From JAJCYL01 sp963664285 (GTDB taxonomy: Bacteria; Bacteroidota; Bacteroidia; Cytophagales; Cyclobacteriaceae): a DNA stretch of 64,000 nt. Positions 19,362 through 30,044 of this stretch are shown here, in pieces; positions within the stretch are counted from its first letter, which is position 1, and every line of letters starts with the position of its first letter. The stretch covers positions 186,001 through 250,000 of the forward strand of contig CAXXNX010000047.1 in assembly GCA_963664285.2 (NCBI GenBank), written 5' to 3'. The notes beneath the pieces were generated by a model that had not been told where the DNA came from, searched no databases, and worked only from the letters and a program-made list of their open reading frames with translations. The translations under genes were made by a program, and so were the position numbers.

Positions 19362-20573
19362 ATGAACATTCACGAATATCAAGCGAAGGAAATTTTAAAG
19401 GGCTATGGTGTTAAAATCCAGGAGGGTATTGTTGCTGATACACCAGAAGCAGCCCTCAATGCGGCTAAAAAGCTGAAGGCAGATACCGGGACTGAGTGGT
19501 ATGTGATAAAAGCACAGATTCATGCCGGTGGACGTGGAAAAGGGAAAATCAGTCAAACAGGTTCTAATGGGGTGGTGCTGGCAAAAAGTCTTGATGAGGT
19601 TTCGGAGAAAGCTAAGAATATTTTAGGCGGCACTTTAGTGACTCACCAAACAGGTCCAGATGGCAAAACCGTGAGTAAAGTGTTGATTGCCCAGGATGTC
19701 TATTATCCGGGAGAGTCAGATCCAAAAGAATATTATATGAGTATTCTTTTGGATAGGGCGAAGGGTTGTAATGTGATTATGGCTTCTACTGAAGGAGGGA
19801 TGGATATTGAGACGGTGGCAGCTGAAACACCGGAGAAAATATTTAAGGAGTGGATTGATCCCAAGGTGGGATTGCAGGGATTCCAGGCAAGAAAAGTGGC
19901 ATTCGCACTAGGGTTGGAAGGAGAGGCTTTCAAACAAATGGTGAAGTTTATCTTTGCTCTTTATAAAGCATATGTAGGCACTGATTCGTCCATGTTTGAG
20001 ATTAATCCGGTGCTGAAGACTTCAGATAGCAATATTTTAGCGGTTGACTCAAAGGTTAACCTGGATGACAATGCCTTGTTCAGGCATAGGGATATTGCTG
20101 AGTTGAGAGACCTGTCGGAGGAAGACCCAGCAGAGGTAGAAGCCAGTAAAGCGGACTTGAATTATGTAAAACTGGATGGCAATGTGGGATGTATGGTAAA
20201 TGGAGCCGGCTTGGCCATGGCAACCATGGATATGATCAAGTTGTCGGGTGGCGAGCCCGCTAATTTCCTGGATGTTGGAGGTGGCGCCAACGCAGAAACG
20301 GTTGAGGCTGGATTCAGAATAATTCTTAAAGACTCCAACGTGAAAGCAATACTGATCAATATTTTTGGCGGTATCGTCCGATGTGATCGAGTGGCTCAAG
20401 GTGTGGTTGAAGCCTATAAGAATATTGGTGAGATCAATGTACCGATAATTGTCAGGTTACAGGGAACTAATGCTGAAGAAGGGGCGAAAATTATCGAGGA
20501 GTCTGGTTTGAAGGTGACTTCTGCGATAGTTTTGAAAGATGCGGCTGAGAAGGTCAAGGAGGTCGTTGTGTAG
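19362..20573 (+). CDS. sucC: Succinyl-CoA ligase (ADP/GDP-forming) beta subunit
   Basis: A 403-residue subunit of the citric-acid-cycle enzyme that makes ATP or GTP from succinyl-CoA. It has the ATP-grasp start MNIHEYQAKEILKGYGV, the AGGRGKG nucleotide loop, FEINPVL, GCMVNGAGLAMATMD and the phosphate-binding NIFGGIVRCD. The frame is intact and of family length. The alpha subunit (sucD) is not adjacent, which is usual in this phylum. Confidence 0.96.
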   Translation: MNIHEYQAKEILKGYGVKIQEGIVADTPEAALNAAKKLKADTGTEWYVIKAQIHAGGRGKGKISQTGSNGVVLAKSLDEVSEKAKNILGGTLVTHQTGPDGKTVSKVLIAQDVYYPGESDPKEYYMSILLDRAKGCNVIMASTEGGMDIETVAAETPEKIFKEWIDPKVGLQGFQARKVAFALGLEGEAFKQMVKFIFALYKAYVGTDSSMFEINPVLKTSDSNILAVDSKVNLDDNALFRHRDIAELRDLSEEDPAEVEASKADLNYVKLDGNVGCMVNGAGLAMATMDMIKLSGGEPANFLDVGGGANAETVEAGFRIILKDSNVKAILINIFGGIVRCDRVAQGVVEAYKNIGEINVPIIVRLQGTNAEEGAKIIEESGLKVTSAIVLKDAAEKVKEVVV

Positions 20574-20595
20574 TTGAAAGGTTCCGAATTTTGTG

Positions 20596-20628
20596 TTTCT
20601 GGTTATCTAAATAACTCGAAACCAGAAA
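20596..20628 (+). terminator. Hairpin after sucC
   Basis: TTTCTGGTT (20596-20604) pairs with AACCAGAAA (20620-20628) across a 15-nt loop. No strong T-run follows, so termination is only possible. Confidence 0.35.
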
Positions 20629-20649
20629 ACTATTTAACTCAAATCATAT

Positions 20650-20723
20650 GCGCCCGTAGTTCAACTGGATAGAATATCTGACTTCGGATCAGATGGTTGA
20701 GGGTTCGAATCCTTCCGGGCGTA
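20650..20723 (+). tRNA. tRNA-Arg (anticodon TCG)
   Basis: Cloverleaf by eye. The acceptor stem GCGCCCG pairs with CGGGCGT, with discriminator A at 20723. The anticodon stem is TCTGA/TCAGA with loop CTTCGGA, giving anticodon TCG. The T-loop is TTCGAAT. CCA is not encoded. A duplicate of its 3' end lies 142 bp downstream. Confidence 0.9.
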
Positions 20724-20726
20724 CAC
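20708..20726 (+). repeat. Direct repeat at tRNA-Arg 3' end (copy 1)
   Basis: 19 bp AATCCTTCCGGGCGTACAC covers the T-arm side and acceptor 3' strand of the tRNA. It is identical to 20850-20868 and resembles an att site pair. Confidence 0.7.
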
Positions 20727-20849
20727 AAGCCTTCTCGAAAGAGAAGGCTATTCGATTATGTACAGGATGAGAAAGAAGGGTTGGCCGGTTCGAAACCGAG
20801 CATTGCGAGGTTCACGAGGGGTCAAGCGCATGGATTTGCGGGTATGAGT

Positions 20850-20868
20850 AATCCTTCCGGGCGTACAC
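20850..20868 (+). repeat. Direct repeat of tRNA-Arg 3' end (copy 2)
   Basis: Exact 19-bp copy of 20708-20726. The 123 bp in between contain no gene with recognisable function; TTCGAAA and related T-loop-like text occur there. It may be the scar of an integrated element now deleted, or of a second tRNA that was lost. Confidence 0.65.
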
Positions 20869-20877
20869 TGATAATCA

Positions 20878-20912
20878 AGCACTTATGAGTAATTCTCGTA
20901 GGTGCTTTTTCT
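20878..20912 (+). terminator. Rho-independent terminator downstream of tRNA-Arg
   Basis: A 12-bp stem (AGCACTTATGAG with CTCGTAGGTGCT, two G-T pairs) with a short loop is followed directly by TTTTTCTTTT. Confidence 0.75.
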
Positions 20913-20946
20913 TTTGTGCCTAACAATTCGCCTAACAATCACTTAA

Positions 20947-20998
20947 CCCGCATTATTCATAGGCCACCAATTTTGGGATTAATAATGGGTTGCTAACT
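20947..20998 (-). mobile_element. IS1380 end fragment (copy 4, left part)
   Basis: The first 52 bp of the element's 3' terminus, preceded by TTAA (20943-20946), cut off where ISNCY begins. The remainder of the copy resumes at about 22497. Confidence 0.9.
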
Positions 20999-22496
20999 AG
21001 TGTCTCTAAGAAAACAGCGAGTTTTAGGTCGTATTAAAATATTGCTTAAAATGGAACAATGAAAAAATCACTCACCTTGCTGACTAATAAAGGGTGACTT
21101 TGCTTTTATTCATTGTTTTTGATGGTTTTTGATAAAAATAGCCGGGTTTTAGCCTGGCCAGGACGCACTTCTGCCAGTGCCTAATCCTTATTAAACAGCT
21201 AAAAGGTGATTAAGCTGCTTGTTTCTGGCAATTGGCTTGCTGCTGGGCGGCCAGACGGTCAGCCTGGAGTTTACGCCCGATCTTGTGAAGGTTGTAGGCA
21301 GTAATGGCCAACCCGATGTAGCTATTGAAAGTTTTGCGGGTACGGTTCGGGCATCGGTCCAATCCCCGGTGTTCCAGCTCATTAATGTTGGATTCGATAG
21401 CAGAATGCTTGTTTTTCAACCTTTTGAAGGCTGGCGCTGATTCGATGGCTTTTTCTTCTTTGTTTAACCTACCCTTTTTAGGCATGATCACTTCTGGGAT
21501 GAAGGTTTGCAGAGTTGCTTTATCCTCTTTATCGGAAAACCCCTTGTCGGTGCTCAGGCTTTGGATGGGGTATTTCTCAGCGATACGCCGGGCAATTGAT
21601 AGGGTAAGTTGGTTGTCGGTTTGTTTTTCAGCTATTTGCCAGTCTATGAGTAAATGGTATTGATCCGAAGTGATGGCCAGATTCTTACCGATCTCCACAT
21701 TGGGGTGCAGTTTGCCTTTTTTGATCATTTCGGCATAAGGTTGAAAGATGGAAAAGACTTTTTCGGCATGGGGAATGGTCTCTGCTCTGATCAACCGCCT
21801 GTCAAGCAACTCGATGTGCTTTTCCAACATCTCAAGATAATAGGTCAATGCCATCAGGGCTGCGAACTCCTCGATAGAGTTTCCCTGATGTTTTTCCAGC
21901 ATTTGGCCCACTTTCTTGCTCAAAGCACGGGCTTTAGTCAGATAGGAAGTGGCAGCCTGCTCTACCCGCTCCTCTTTGTTTTTTCCTCCTGAGCCGGTGG
22001 TCCTGCCCACGCTGCGCATCAGCCTTTTGAGGGATCTGCGCCAATCCCCGGACTTACGCCAGCCAGTAAAATACCTTTTTGAGACCAATAAATCAGCTAC
22101 ATCTATACACTTTCTGGCACTGTCCCATAGCAGGTTGTAGTCGGTAGGAAAGTGGGTGTCGGTTTCTACCACGAAACTATCGGTCTTGCAACGCAAGGCA
22201 ACTTCCTCCCCTCCGGTTTTCCTTTTTTTTTTAAACACCTGGTGACCTGCTGCTACGATTACATCATTGATGCCGATGAGCAGTTCATCGTCCAGCAAGG
22301 TCACATTGTCATAAATGTTCTGGTACTTATACTGTTTGCCCACAGAGTAGTCGGTAGGCAGCACCCCCATAATGCCCCGTACCAACGTGTCGTAATTGGA
22401 GATATGGTGTAACTCATCGTAAGAGATGTTCATGCACAGGCGCACCTGGGCCAATACGAAGACCTCCCACAGACTCATACCCTCACGGCCCGTCTT
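20999..22496 (-). mobile_element. ISNCY-family element, 5' truncated
   Basis: Matches the complete element at 33871-35895 from its AGTGTCTCTAAGAAAACAG terminus to within the transposase, then jumps into IS1380 at a CTTTC-type microhomology around 22490-22505. The upstream ~530 bp of the element are missing. Confidence 0.88.
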
Positions 22497-22559
22497 TTTC
22501 TTTCTTTCAGGCACGCCCCAACCTTCATCAGGTAAAGCCGGATATTGTCCACTTGCCAT
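21210..22559 (-). pseudogene. ISNCY transposase fragment fused out of frame to IS1380 DNA
   Basis: The open frame of 449 residues begins with 18 residues encoded by IS1380 in the wrong frame (MASGQYPALPDEGWGVPE). It then continues as the ISNCY transposase from KKKTGREGMSLWEV to the normal C-terminus. About 60 N-terminal residues of the transposase are replaced. DDE-like blocks (ETDTHFPTD, DKGFSD, SNINELEHRG) are present. Activity is doubtful. Confidence 0.8.
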
Positions 22560-23835
22560 CGTTTAGCAAAGTGGTGTTTTGTTTTGGCAATTAATAATTT
22601 AATCTGCCGGAACATTTCATAACAGAGGGTAGCGATGATTAAACGCATGAAATTGGCCCAGTAGCGATGACAGGAAAGCAATTAATAATTTAATCGGTCG
22701 GAATAAGTCATGTTTTTGAGTTCCTTTATTCGATTTTCACTGGCATCACCTCGCTTGACATAAAAATCAAAGTAAATCTGTTGAGCGGTCATCGCTTCAA
22801 AGTTGCTCACAAAGTAACGGACATTCATTCCTTTTCCGGTAGACTCCACTTTGGCGTACAGCTTTTCAGAACGATCCCAGCTTTTGGCCTGGTAAGTAAA
22901 CGGGCCAACAAACTCTTGATGTTTGATGATTTTTGAAGCATATTCCTTTTTTACTTCAATGATAGTCTGTTTGGTAAAAGTCTTTAAAACTTCATTACTA
23001 CTAATACCTAAACAAAATTGAAGGTCAAACTGCTTAGCTATCCGATAAAAAGATGCTCCTGAAAAGCCACTATCCGCTCGAATAAGGATCTTTACTGAGG
23101 GCAGTTTTTTCTGATTTTAATGACAATCCTTTTCAATAAGGCCACAAACCATTTGTTGGAGTGACAATTGCCCGGACGTAGTACTGGTAAAATGACCTGA
23201 CCGGTGTTCCCGTCCTTAAAGAACAACTCATGGTACATAGTCTGTCCATAATAGCCATTATACAAACTGAGTTGTTGGGATCCATGAGTAGGGTCATCGG
23301 TACCATCTACATCAATGATGATTTGACCAGTCTTCTCTTTCAACTCCTCTACATAACGGTCTACAAACCATTGACTCATCTGGTAGATCAGACTCCGATC
23401 GCCTTGTTTTCAAATCGACTTAAAGTAGGCTGGGAACATAATCCGCTATCTAGTACTTTACGGATCACCGGATCCTCTCGGAGTTTTTGTTCGTCATTGC
23501 AATCCTGATAGCCCTGCATCATTAAAAACACCCGTTAGCGAAGCATTTCTTCATAAGTGTATTCGATAAAAAAGGGGTTTTGATAGTCAGGAATCAGTGC
23601 GGCGAAGCTTTTTAATAGACCAGTCTTTCTCTCTACTTTTTCACTTAACAATATCGCTCCGTCTGAGCTAATCGCTGATGCTGAAAAATCAAATTTAAAA
23701 GCTTGTTTTCCTCGATAAAATACGGTATCTTTTTCCTTATATTCAGGCATAAATTAATTGCTTATTTTGTTGTCTAACTATCTCAATATAAGCAATTTAT
23801 GCCTGTTTTTTATTGTCTACTATGAATTTTTCGGG
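22497..23835 (-). mobile_element. IS1380 copy 4, main part, decayed
   Basis: Runs from inside the transposase to the intact 5' terminus at 23835, next to TTAA 23836-23839. It differs from other copies by a 15-nt insertion at ~22680 copied from 22590, two one-base deletions (~23107, ~23400) and a stop-making change at ~23536. The transposase is therefore a pseudogene (fragments 22475-22681, 23092-23379 and 23535-23750). Confidence 0.9.
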
Positions 23836-24717
23836 TTAAGCGAAATGTGGGTTCAAGAGGTAGGGGAGCTGGTGTCTATCGAACAGCAAATGCACAAAGG
23901 AGGACCAATCTTCGTCATCAAGAAAAGCCAAAAAGAGTGATTTTCACCAAACCCATGAAAGACTGGATAGTTAACCGGCTCCAAGAAGATAGATGGAGTC
24001 CTGAATTGATCAGCCATCAGGGAAAGAAAACGAGAGAATGTCCACTTAGCCATGAATGGATTTACCAATGGATATGGGAATGTAAGCACACCAACCGCCA
24101 GGAGAACCAAGAATACAAACAACTATACACATATCTAAAACATGGCAAACGAAGGCGCAAACGAGGAAACAGAAAAGATCGTAGAGGTATTATCCCGAAT
24201 AGGGTATCAATTGAACAGCGACCCCAGATCATTAACAAAAGGGAACGATTGGGAGATATAGAAGTCGATTTAATGATGGGTAAAAACCACAAAGGCTCTT
24301 TGTTGGTGATGACAGACCGAGCAAGTCTTTTTACCAGAATCAGAAAGATGCACAGTAAAAATGCCGATCAAATGGCCGAAGCTATTGTGGAGGAACTCTC
24401 TCAGGATAAACACAAACTGGAAACACTCACTTTTGATAATGATATGGCATTTTCTAAACATGAGTTGATTGCTCAATCCCTTGATGTGGATGCCTATTTC
24501 ACTCGTCCCTATACTAGTCAGGATAAAGGGACAGTTGAAAATAGGATTGGGGTAATCAGAAGGTTTTATCCTAAGAAAACAGATATTAGATTTGTTACAG
24601 AGGAGCAAATCAAAGTTGTTGAAAACAAAATCAATGAACGCCCTGTTAGAAAATTTAATTACCTAAACGCAAAGCAAGTGCTACAAAGGAAAATTGCACT
24701 TATTACTTGAACTTACA
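23836..24717 (+). mobile_element. IS30 copy 2, 5' part missing
   Basis: Identical to the IS30 at 13475-14584 from its internal TTAA to its terminus TTGAACTTACA. IS1380 copy 4 inserted at that TTAA, and everything on the other side of IS1380 has been lost. The ATA at 24718-24720 would be the surviving target duplication. Confidence 0.9.
23847..24710 (+). pseudogene. IS30 transposase, N-terminally truncated
   Basis: Encodes the catalytic domain from MGSRGRGAGVYRTANAQ to the normal C-terminus KIALIT, but lacks the HTH region (about the first 50 residues). Confidence 0.85.
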
Positions 24718-25023
24718 ATAGTTAAATAATACATTTGAATTATTTGGGTTCAGCTTAATTGCCTTCAAATATGCCTTCCCCGCTCCTTCAAAATCCCATT
24801 GATAATAAAATTTAACCCATCCTAACAATCTGTGAGCTTCACTTAAATCTTGATCTAAATCAAGGGCTTTATTTATGTTTGAAATTGCATTCTTCGATGC
24901 TTCATCAGGGGAAAGATCACCATAAACATTAGTTCGATATAAATAGCTGTTGGCAATTCCTGAATAGGCAAGGGCAAAATTTGAATCAAGTTCAATTGCC
25001 TTTTGGGAAAACCTAAGAGCTTG

Positions 25024-25604
25024 ACTGAACCACTATGCACTGAAAGTGCATAGGTTTTTAAAAATAGGAATAAGAATGAAATTCTTATTCAATTATAAAA
25101 TTATCACTGCCAGGATCTGTCGGACTACGGTGATGTTCAAGGTATTCATCCACCATTTTGTCTGTTATATTTCCCGTACTCCAGGCTCCATATCCAACAG
25201 CCCAAAAATGCCGACCCCAATATTGTTTCCTAAGCGCAGGAAACTCTTCTTGAATACGACGAGAAGTTCTGCCTTTCAACCGCTTCACAACGTTACTTAT
25301 AGAGATGGATGGGGGATATTCAATGTGAATATGAACGTGATCTTTGCTCACTACACCTTTCAATATTTTGACATCTTCCGATTCACATATTTGGCGTACC
25401 AATTCTCTACATCTTTCTTGAATATCTCCTTTCAAAACATCATAGCGATATTTCGTAACCCATACTATATGAGCTGTCAACCACGTAACAGTATGGCTTC
25501 CAAGTCGTTGCTTTTCACTCATGAGTTAAATTTACTAAAGTGTGTAGCAACTAAAGTCTTGCACTAAAAGTGCATAGTTTTAACTAACGATTGGGACCAA
25601 TAAA
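25024..25604 (-). mobile_element. IS200/IS605-group element, copy 1
   Basis: A 581-bp block shared with 55298-55878, with subterminal hairpins (GCACTTTTAGTGC and GCACTTTCAGTGC) typical of HUH transposition. No target duplication is expected. Exact ends are estimated from where the two copies diverge. Confidence 0.85.
25085..25522 (-). CDS. tnpA: IS200-type Y1 HUH transposase TnpA
   Basis: 145 residues. The HUH motif is KDHVHIHIEYPP, and the catalytic Tyr is likely within the C-terminal helix (DKMVDEYLEHH). The frame is intact. The family cuts and rejoins single-stranded DNA at hairpin-flanked ends. Confidence 0.93.
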   Translation of the reverse strand: MSEKQRLGSHTVTWLTAHIVWVTKYRYDVLKGDIQERCRELVRQICESEDVKILKGVVSKDHVHIHIEYPPSISISNVVKRLKGRTSRRIQEEFPALRKQYWGRHFWAVGYGAWSTGNITDKMVDEYLEHHRSPTDPGSDNFIIE

Positions 25605-26801
25605 CCCCTCAGCCCCCGCAAGTCGACCCATATGAAATAATCCCTTTAGGTAAAAATCATAAGCTTCGGTGTTTTCAGTTGGGATTGAAAGCTATCAGTT
25701 CAATCTCTTCAGGGGTAATTACTGCTTGCAATTCATCGGCAATGGCTTGAGCGATTGAACTTTGGATTTTAAAAACCTCTTTGATATCTGTTATATCACA
25801 CTGATAAGTATCCTCCCAAATATGATCATCGTTTTCAGTGGATATCAGTTGAGCATGAATTTTAACCTGATTGCCCAATTTCTGCACTGTTCTCTCTAAT
25901 AGATAGCTTATTGAAAGCTCCTTGCTAATTTCTTGAGAAGTTAAGGTAGTTGTCCTGTATTTCTCAGTTGATGTTTTAGAAATAACCCGTAGGTCAGAAA
26001 TTTTAGAGAGATTGTTACGGATGTCTTCCATCATACCATTCACAAAACATTCATTTTGCTCATCAGCGCTTTCGTTATCAAATGGCATGACAGCAATGGA
26101 TTTGTCCGTAACCGCTGGTACCAAGCTAGTTTCGGTGAGTTGTTGACTTTGATCACCTGAGATAAACCGGGGATATAGGTACATAAATACAATGGCCAGA
26201 ACAAGTCCGACAATTATGAAAGTACCGGTCAAAGGCTTTCTTTGGCTAACTGAATATGGATTCTGCCATGATTGTAGAGAGTTGGTTCGGACAAATCCTT
26301 CAGGGCTTCGCTCATAGTTCCAGGCTAGGTAGATCGCCACTGGAAATCCAACAAGTAGGGCTATGATCAAAGCAGTCTTTGTCCATTCGGGAAGGTCTAC
26401 CATGGATTCCCCGTATGGAAGTAAGAGAAGGAGCAACAATGAGACTATCATAAAAGTTGTCCCGGCACGGATTACTCCACGCCTCTGCAGTTCAGCCAGA
26501 AAATGGCCGGACAACTCTTTTTCATCTTTAACTTCGGGCACCGGAATCCCACGCCCTGAACGGCATAAGTCCTTACGCCGTAATCGACGTTTTTCAATCT
26601 GGTCTCTCCCAGGTACTTGGCCTGGACACCGGATTGACCCCGGATAGCCTTTTGGATTGCACCGAGATGTAAATACCTCTAGGATCGGCAATGGATTCCA
26701 GCCTTGAAGCAACGTTGACGCCGTCACCGAAAACATCATCGTTCTCAATGGTAATGTCACCTGAATGAATACCTATTCGCAACTTGGCATCAAGTTTACC
26801 A

Positions 26802-27000
26802 CATTCCTACCTTTCAGCACTTCACATCTTTAAATGAAGAGATTGACAACCTCAAAAACTTAGCTTATTGTGGATTAGCCAGACTATCCCTATTGCTTAA
26901 TGACCAGGATAAGGCTAAGCAATACTACGAATTGGCCTTAGAGGACATAAAGTTTGAGATCTACCAACAGGAGCCAATGGAATTTCTAGAAATTCATTAG
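26802..27000 (+). pseudogene. C-terminal fragment of a TPR-like protein
   Basis: An open frame without a start codon (HIPTFQHFTSLNEEIDNLKN... ending FLEIH) contains a TPR-like helix pair (LAYCGLARLSLLLNDQDKA KQYYELALED, cut here for length). It abuts the cyclase fragment on the opposite strand, so the junction is a rearrangement point. Confidence 0.45.
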
Positions 27001-27059
27001 TTTTATGCCCAATAGGTTAGAAAGCAACCTCGGATTTGTCTCCAGTGTATTTACAGTAA

Positions 27060-28423
27060 ATGAAAAGTAATCGAACTTTCATATCATGTTTATTTATATG
27101 CTCAGTTGTTGTTCCAATTTCTTTGTTGGCTCAAACCGTTCCCTTGTCTTCACCAATATCTGGTTCCAGCGAAGTGTGTGATGATGAAAGCACGTCCTAT
27201 TCTGTCAACACCACGCTACAGATTGTAATAAATGAAATTGATTATAATGGAGCAAGTGGCAGTGATGTAATTGAGATAAAAAATATAGGGACAACGACAG
27301 TTGATATTTATAGTTGGTGGATTTGTTCATCGGCTCCTTCTGGGATAGAATACATTCCACTATCAAGTCTTAATATTGTAAACGGTTCCTTAAATTTATC
27401 TTCGGGTAGTTTGGTAAGTTTAGATGGGTTGACATTTGACATCACGAATAATGCTGCTGTAGGTCTCATTTACACCGACGGTTCCGAATCTTCACGTGAG
27501 ATGCGACATTTTGTAAAATTTGGTACAACAACATCTAAAGTGGGGCGAGAAAAAGTGGCTGTGGCAGCAGGTTTATGGACTTCTCCATCATCTGGACAAT
27601 ATGACATTGTGCCCACGGAAAATGGTAAAACCATTGAATTTGATGGATCTGGGATAATGTCAACAGATTGGTCGATTGCCACTGGTTCACTTGGTAATGA
27701 AAATAGCGTTTCTACAAACTACAACTGGTCTGTTCCAACTGGAGCAATGATTTCTAACAATAATGGAAATAGTATCACAATCAATTGGTCAGGAGCAGAA
27801 AGCGGAAATGTCTCCGTGACTGAAACAAATGGCGACGGCGGTGTCGGTTCGGTAAATTTAGCAGTGACGGTCAATCAATTAGTTGCTTGGTATGTTGATT
27901 CCGATGGAGATGGTTTTGGTGACCCAAATAGTACACCGGTTATGAGTTGTGACGAAATTGCTGGCAGTGCTTCAAATGACGATGATTGTGATGACAACAA
28001 TGCAGAAGTCACAATCGAACAAACATGGCATCGTGATGTTGATGGTGATGGATTTGGGGATCCCAATGATCCTACCGCTTCCTGTACTCAACCCGTGGGC
28101 TTCGTATTGAATGGAACAGATTGTGATGATAACAATGATCAGGTTCCTGCAAGTCCGACAATTTCCATACTCAGTGGGGAGCCTGACTACAGGGCTGGAT
28201 GGAATTCATACATGGATCCAGGATGGTATAACACTTGAGAATCAAACTCCCAATTCGATCCTACCAGTAGAAGGAAGCGTTTATCAGGTTCAAACCACAA
28301 TCAATAGTTGCACATCGGACTTATCGAATGAGTTTCAATTTTTGATAACTGGAGTGGAAGAGAATGTGATTGAATCGATATTGGTATTTCCAACAGTGAC
28401 AAAAGGTTCAATTAGTGTTCTAA
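27060..28423 (+). pseudogene. Type IX secretion cargo protein, frameshifted and truncated
   Basis: A signal peptide (MKSNRTFISCLFICSVVVPISLLAQ cleaved after LLAQ) is followed by a lamin-tail-like region (VINEIDYNGASGSDVIEIKN...). A PKD-like segment and two MopE-like Ca-binding motifs (DSDGDGFGDPN, DVDGDGFGDPN with DCDDNN) come next. The frame fails near 28190-28225 and continues as DGITLENQTPN to a type IX sorting-domain start (ILVFPTVTKGSISV), where IS1380 cuts it. It was probably a surface-anchored or secreted protein. Confidence 0.75.
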
Positions 28424-30044
28424 CCCGAAAAATTCATAGTAGACAATAAAAAACAGGCATAAATTGCTTATATTGAGATAGTTAGACAACAAAATAAGCA
28501 ATTAATTTATGCCTGAATATAAGGAAAAAGATACCGTATTTTATCGAGGAAAACAAGCTTTTAAATTTGATTTTTCAGCATCAGCGATTAGCTCAGACGG
28601 AGCGATATTGTTAAGTGAAAAAGTAGAGAGAAAGACTGGTCTATTAAAAAGCTTCGCCGCACTGATTCCTGACTATCGAAACCCCTTTTTTATCGAATAC
28701 ACTTATGAAGAAATGCTTCACCAACGGGTGTTTTTAATGATGCAGGGCTATCAGGATTGCAATGACGAACAAAAACTCCGAGAGGATCCGGTGATCCGTA
28801 AAGTACTAGATAGCGGATTATGTTCCCAGCCTACTTTAAGTCGATTTGAAAACAAGGCCGATCGGAGTCTGATCTACCAGATGAGTCAATGGTTTGTAGA
28901 CCGTTATGTAGAGGAGTTGAAAGAGAAGACTGGTCAAATCATCATTGATGTAGATGGTACCGATGACCCTACTCATGGATCCCAACAACTCAGTTTGTAT
29001 AATGGCTATTATGGACAGACTATGTACCATGAGTTGTTCTTTAAGGACGGGAACACCGGTCAGGTCATTTTACCAGTACTACGTCCGGGCAATTGTCACT
29101 CCAACAAATGGTTTGTGGCCTTATTGAAAAGGATTGTCATTAAAATCAGAAAAAAACTGCCCTCAGTAAAGATCCTTATTCGAGCGGATAGTGGCTTTTC
29201 AGGAGCATCTTTTTATCGGATAGCTAAGCAGTTTGACCTTCAATTTTGTTTAGGTATTAGTAGTAATGAAGTTTTAAAGACTTTTACCAAACAGACTATC
29301 ATTGAAGTAAAAAAGGAATATGCTTCAAAAATCATCAAACATCAAGAGTTTGTTGGCCCGTTTACTTACCAGGCCAAAAGCTGGGATCGTTCTGAAAAGC
29401 TGTACGCCAAAGTGGAGTCTACCGGAAAAGGAATGAATGTCCGTTACTTTGTGAGCAACTTTGAAGCGATGACCGCTCAACAGATTTACTTTGATTTTTA
29501 TGTCAAGCGAGGTGATGCCAGTGAAAATCGAATAAAGGAACTCAAAAACATGACTTATTCCGACCGGCTTTCCTGTCATCGCTACTGGGCCAATTTCATG
29601 CGTTTAATCATCGCTACCCTCTGTTATGAAATGTTCCGGCAGATTAAATTATTAATTGCCAAAACAAAACACCACTTTGCTAAACGATGGCAAGTGGACA
29701 ATATCCGGCTTTACCTGATGAAGGTTGGGGCGTGCCTGAAAGAAAGGAAAAGATCATTGACAATACAATTCTCAAGAGCCTTTAGATATCAATACCTGCT
29801 GGGCGATTTGCTTACGGTGAACTGACCGATCAGTTAAACAGTTTGGTTTAATCAAAAAAATGTTCTTCCATAAGAACACAATAGAGCTTTGACTGAAAAT
29901 TGAAAAATTCTAACAAAAAAACGCTCTAATGTCCTTTGAAATCCAGAAACCTGGTTGATCTTCAAATTAATACATACACTCCAATCAAAAATAGTTAGCA
30001 ACCCATTATTAATCCCAAAATTGGTGGCCTATGAATAATGCGGG
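28424..30044 (+). mobile_element. IS1380-family insertion sequence, copy 5
   Basis: Complete 1621 bp. Unlike the others it is flanked by CTAA on both sides (28420-28423, 30045-30048), so the two flanks belong to one insertion site. Confidence 0.95.
28509..29825 (+). CDS. IS1380 transposase
   Basis: Intact 438 residues with EEMLHQR in place of EEMLRQR. The same change occurs at 56162-57478, marking the two as sister copies. Confidence 0.95.
   Translation: MPEYKEKDTVFYRGKQAFKFDFSASAISSDGAILLSEKVERKTGLLKSFAALIPDYRNPFFIEYTYEEMLHQRVFLMMQGYQDCNDEQKLREDPVIRKVLDSGLCSQPTLSRFENKADRSLIYQMSQWFVDRYVEELKEKTGQIIIDVDGTDDPTHGSQQLSLYNGYYGQTMYHELFFKDGNTGQVILPVLRPGNCHSNKWFVALLKRIVIKIRKKLPSVKILIRADSGFSGASFYRIAKQFDLQFCLGISSNEVLKTFTKQTIIEVKKEYASKIIKHQEFVGPFTYQAKSWDRSEKLYAKVESTGKGMNVRYFVSNFEAMTAQQIYFDFYVKRGDASENRIKELKNMTYSDRLSCHRYWANFMRLIIATLCYEMFRQIKLLIAKTKHHFAKRWQVDNIRLYLMKVGACLKERKRSLTIQFSRAFRYQYLLGDLLTVN

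Larger units (their letters stand above)
24718..26800 (-). pseudogene. Class III adenylate cyclase with TPR region, decayed
   Basis: Reading from 26800: the catalytic end of a class III cyclase (IGIHSGDITIENDDVFGDGVN), AIQKAIRG...YLGETRLKNVDYGVRTYAVQG in another frame, and GIPVPEVKDEKEL. Two transmembrane helices follow (FMIVSLLLLLLLPYG; IIVGLVLAIVFMYLYP), then a TolB-like domain (SIAVMPFDNES) and TPR repeats to 24718 (AIELDSNFALAYSGIANSYL). Frameshifts lie near 26680, 26560 and 25680. IS200 splits the TPR part, IS30 truncates the 3' end, and the cyclase N-terminus is absent. Such proteins were probably cAMP-linked membrane sensors. Confidence 0.75.

Noticed and set aside
20697..20888. 63-codon frame overlapping the tRNA-Arg 3' end
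   Set aside because: Reads through the tRNA and the att-like repeat; no protein-like features.
21191..22412. Several plus-strand frames opposite the ISNCY transposase
   Set aside because: Antisense shadows repeated at 34063-35233 with the element.
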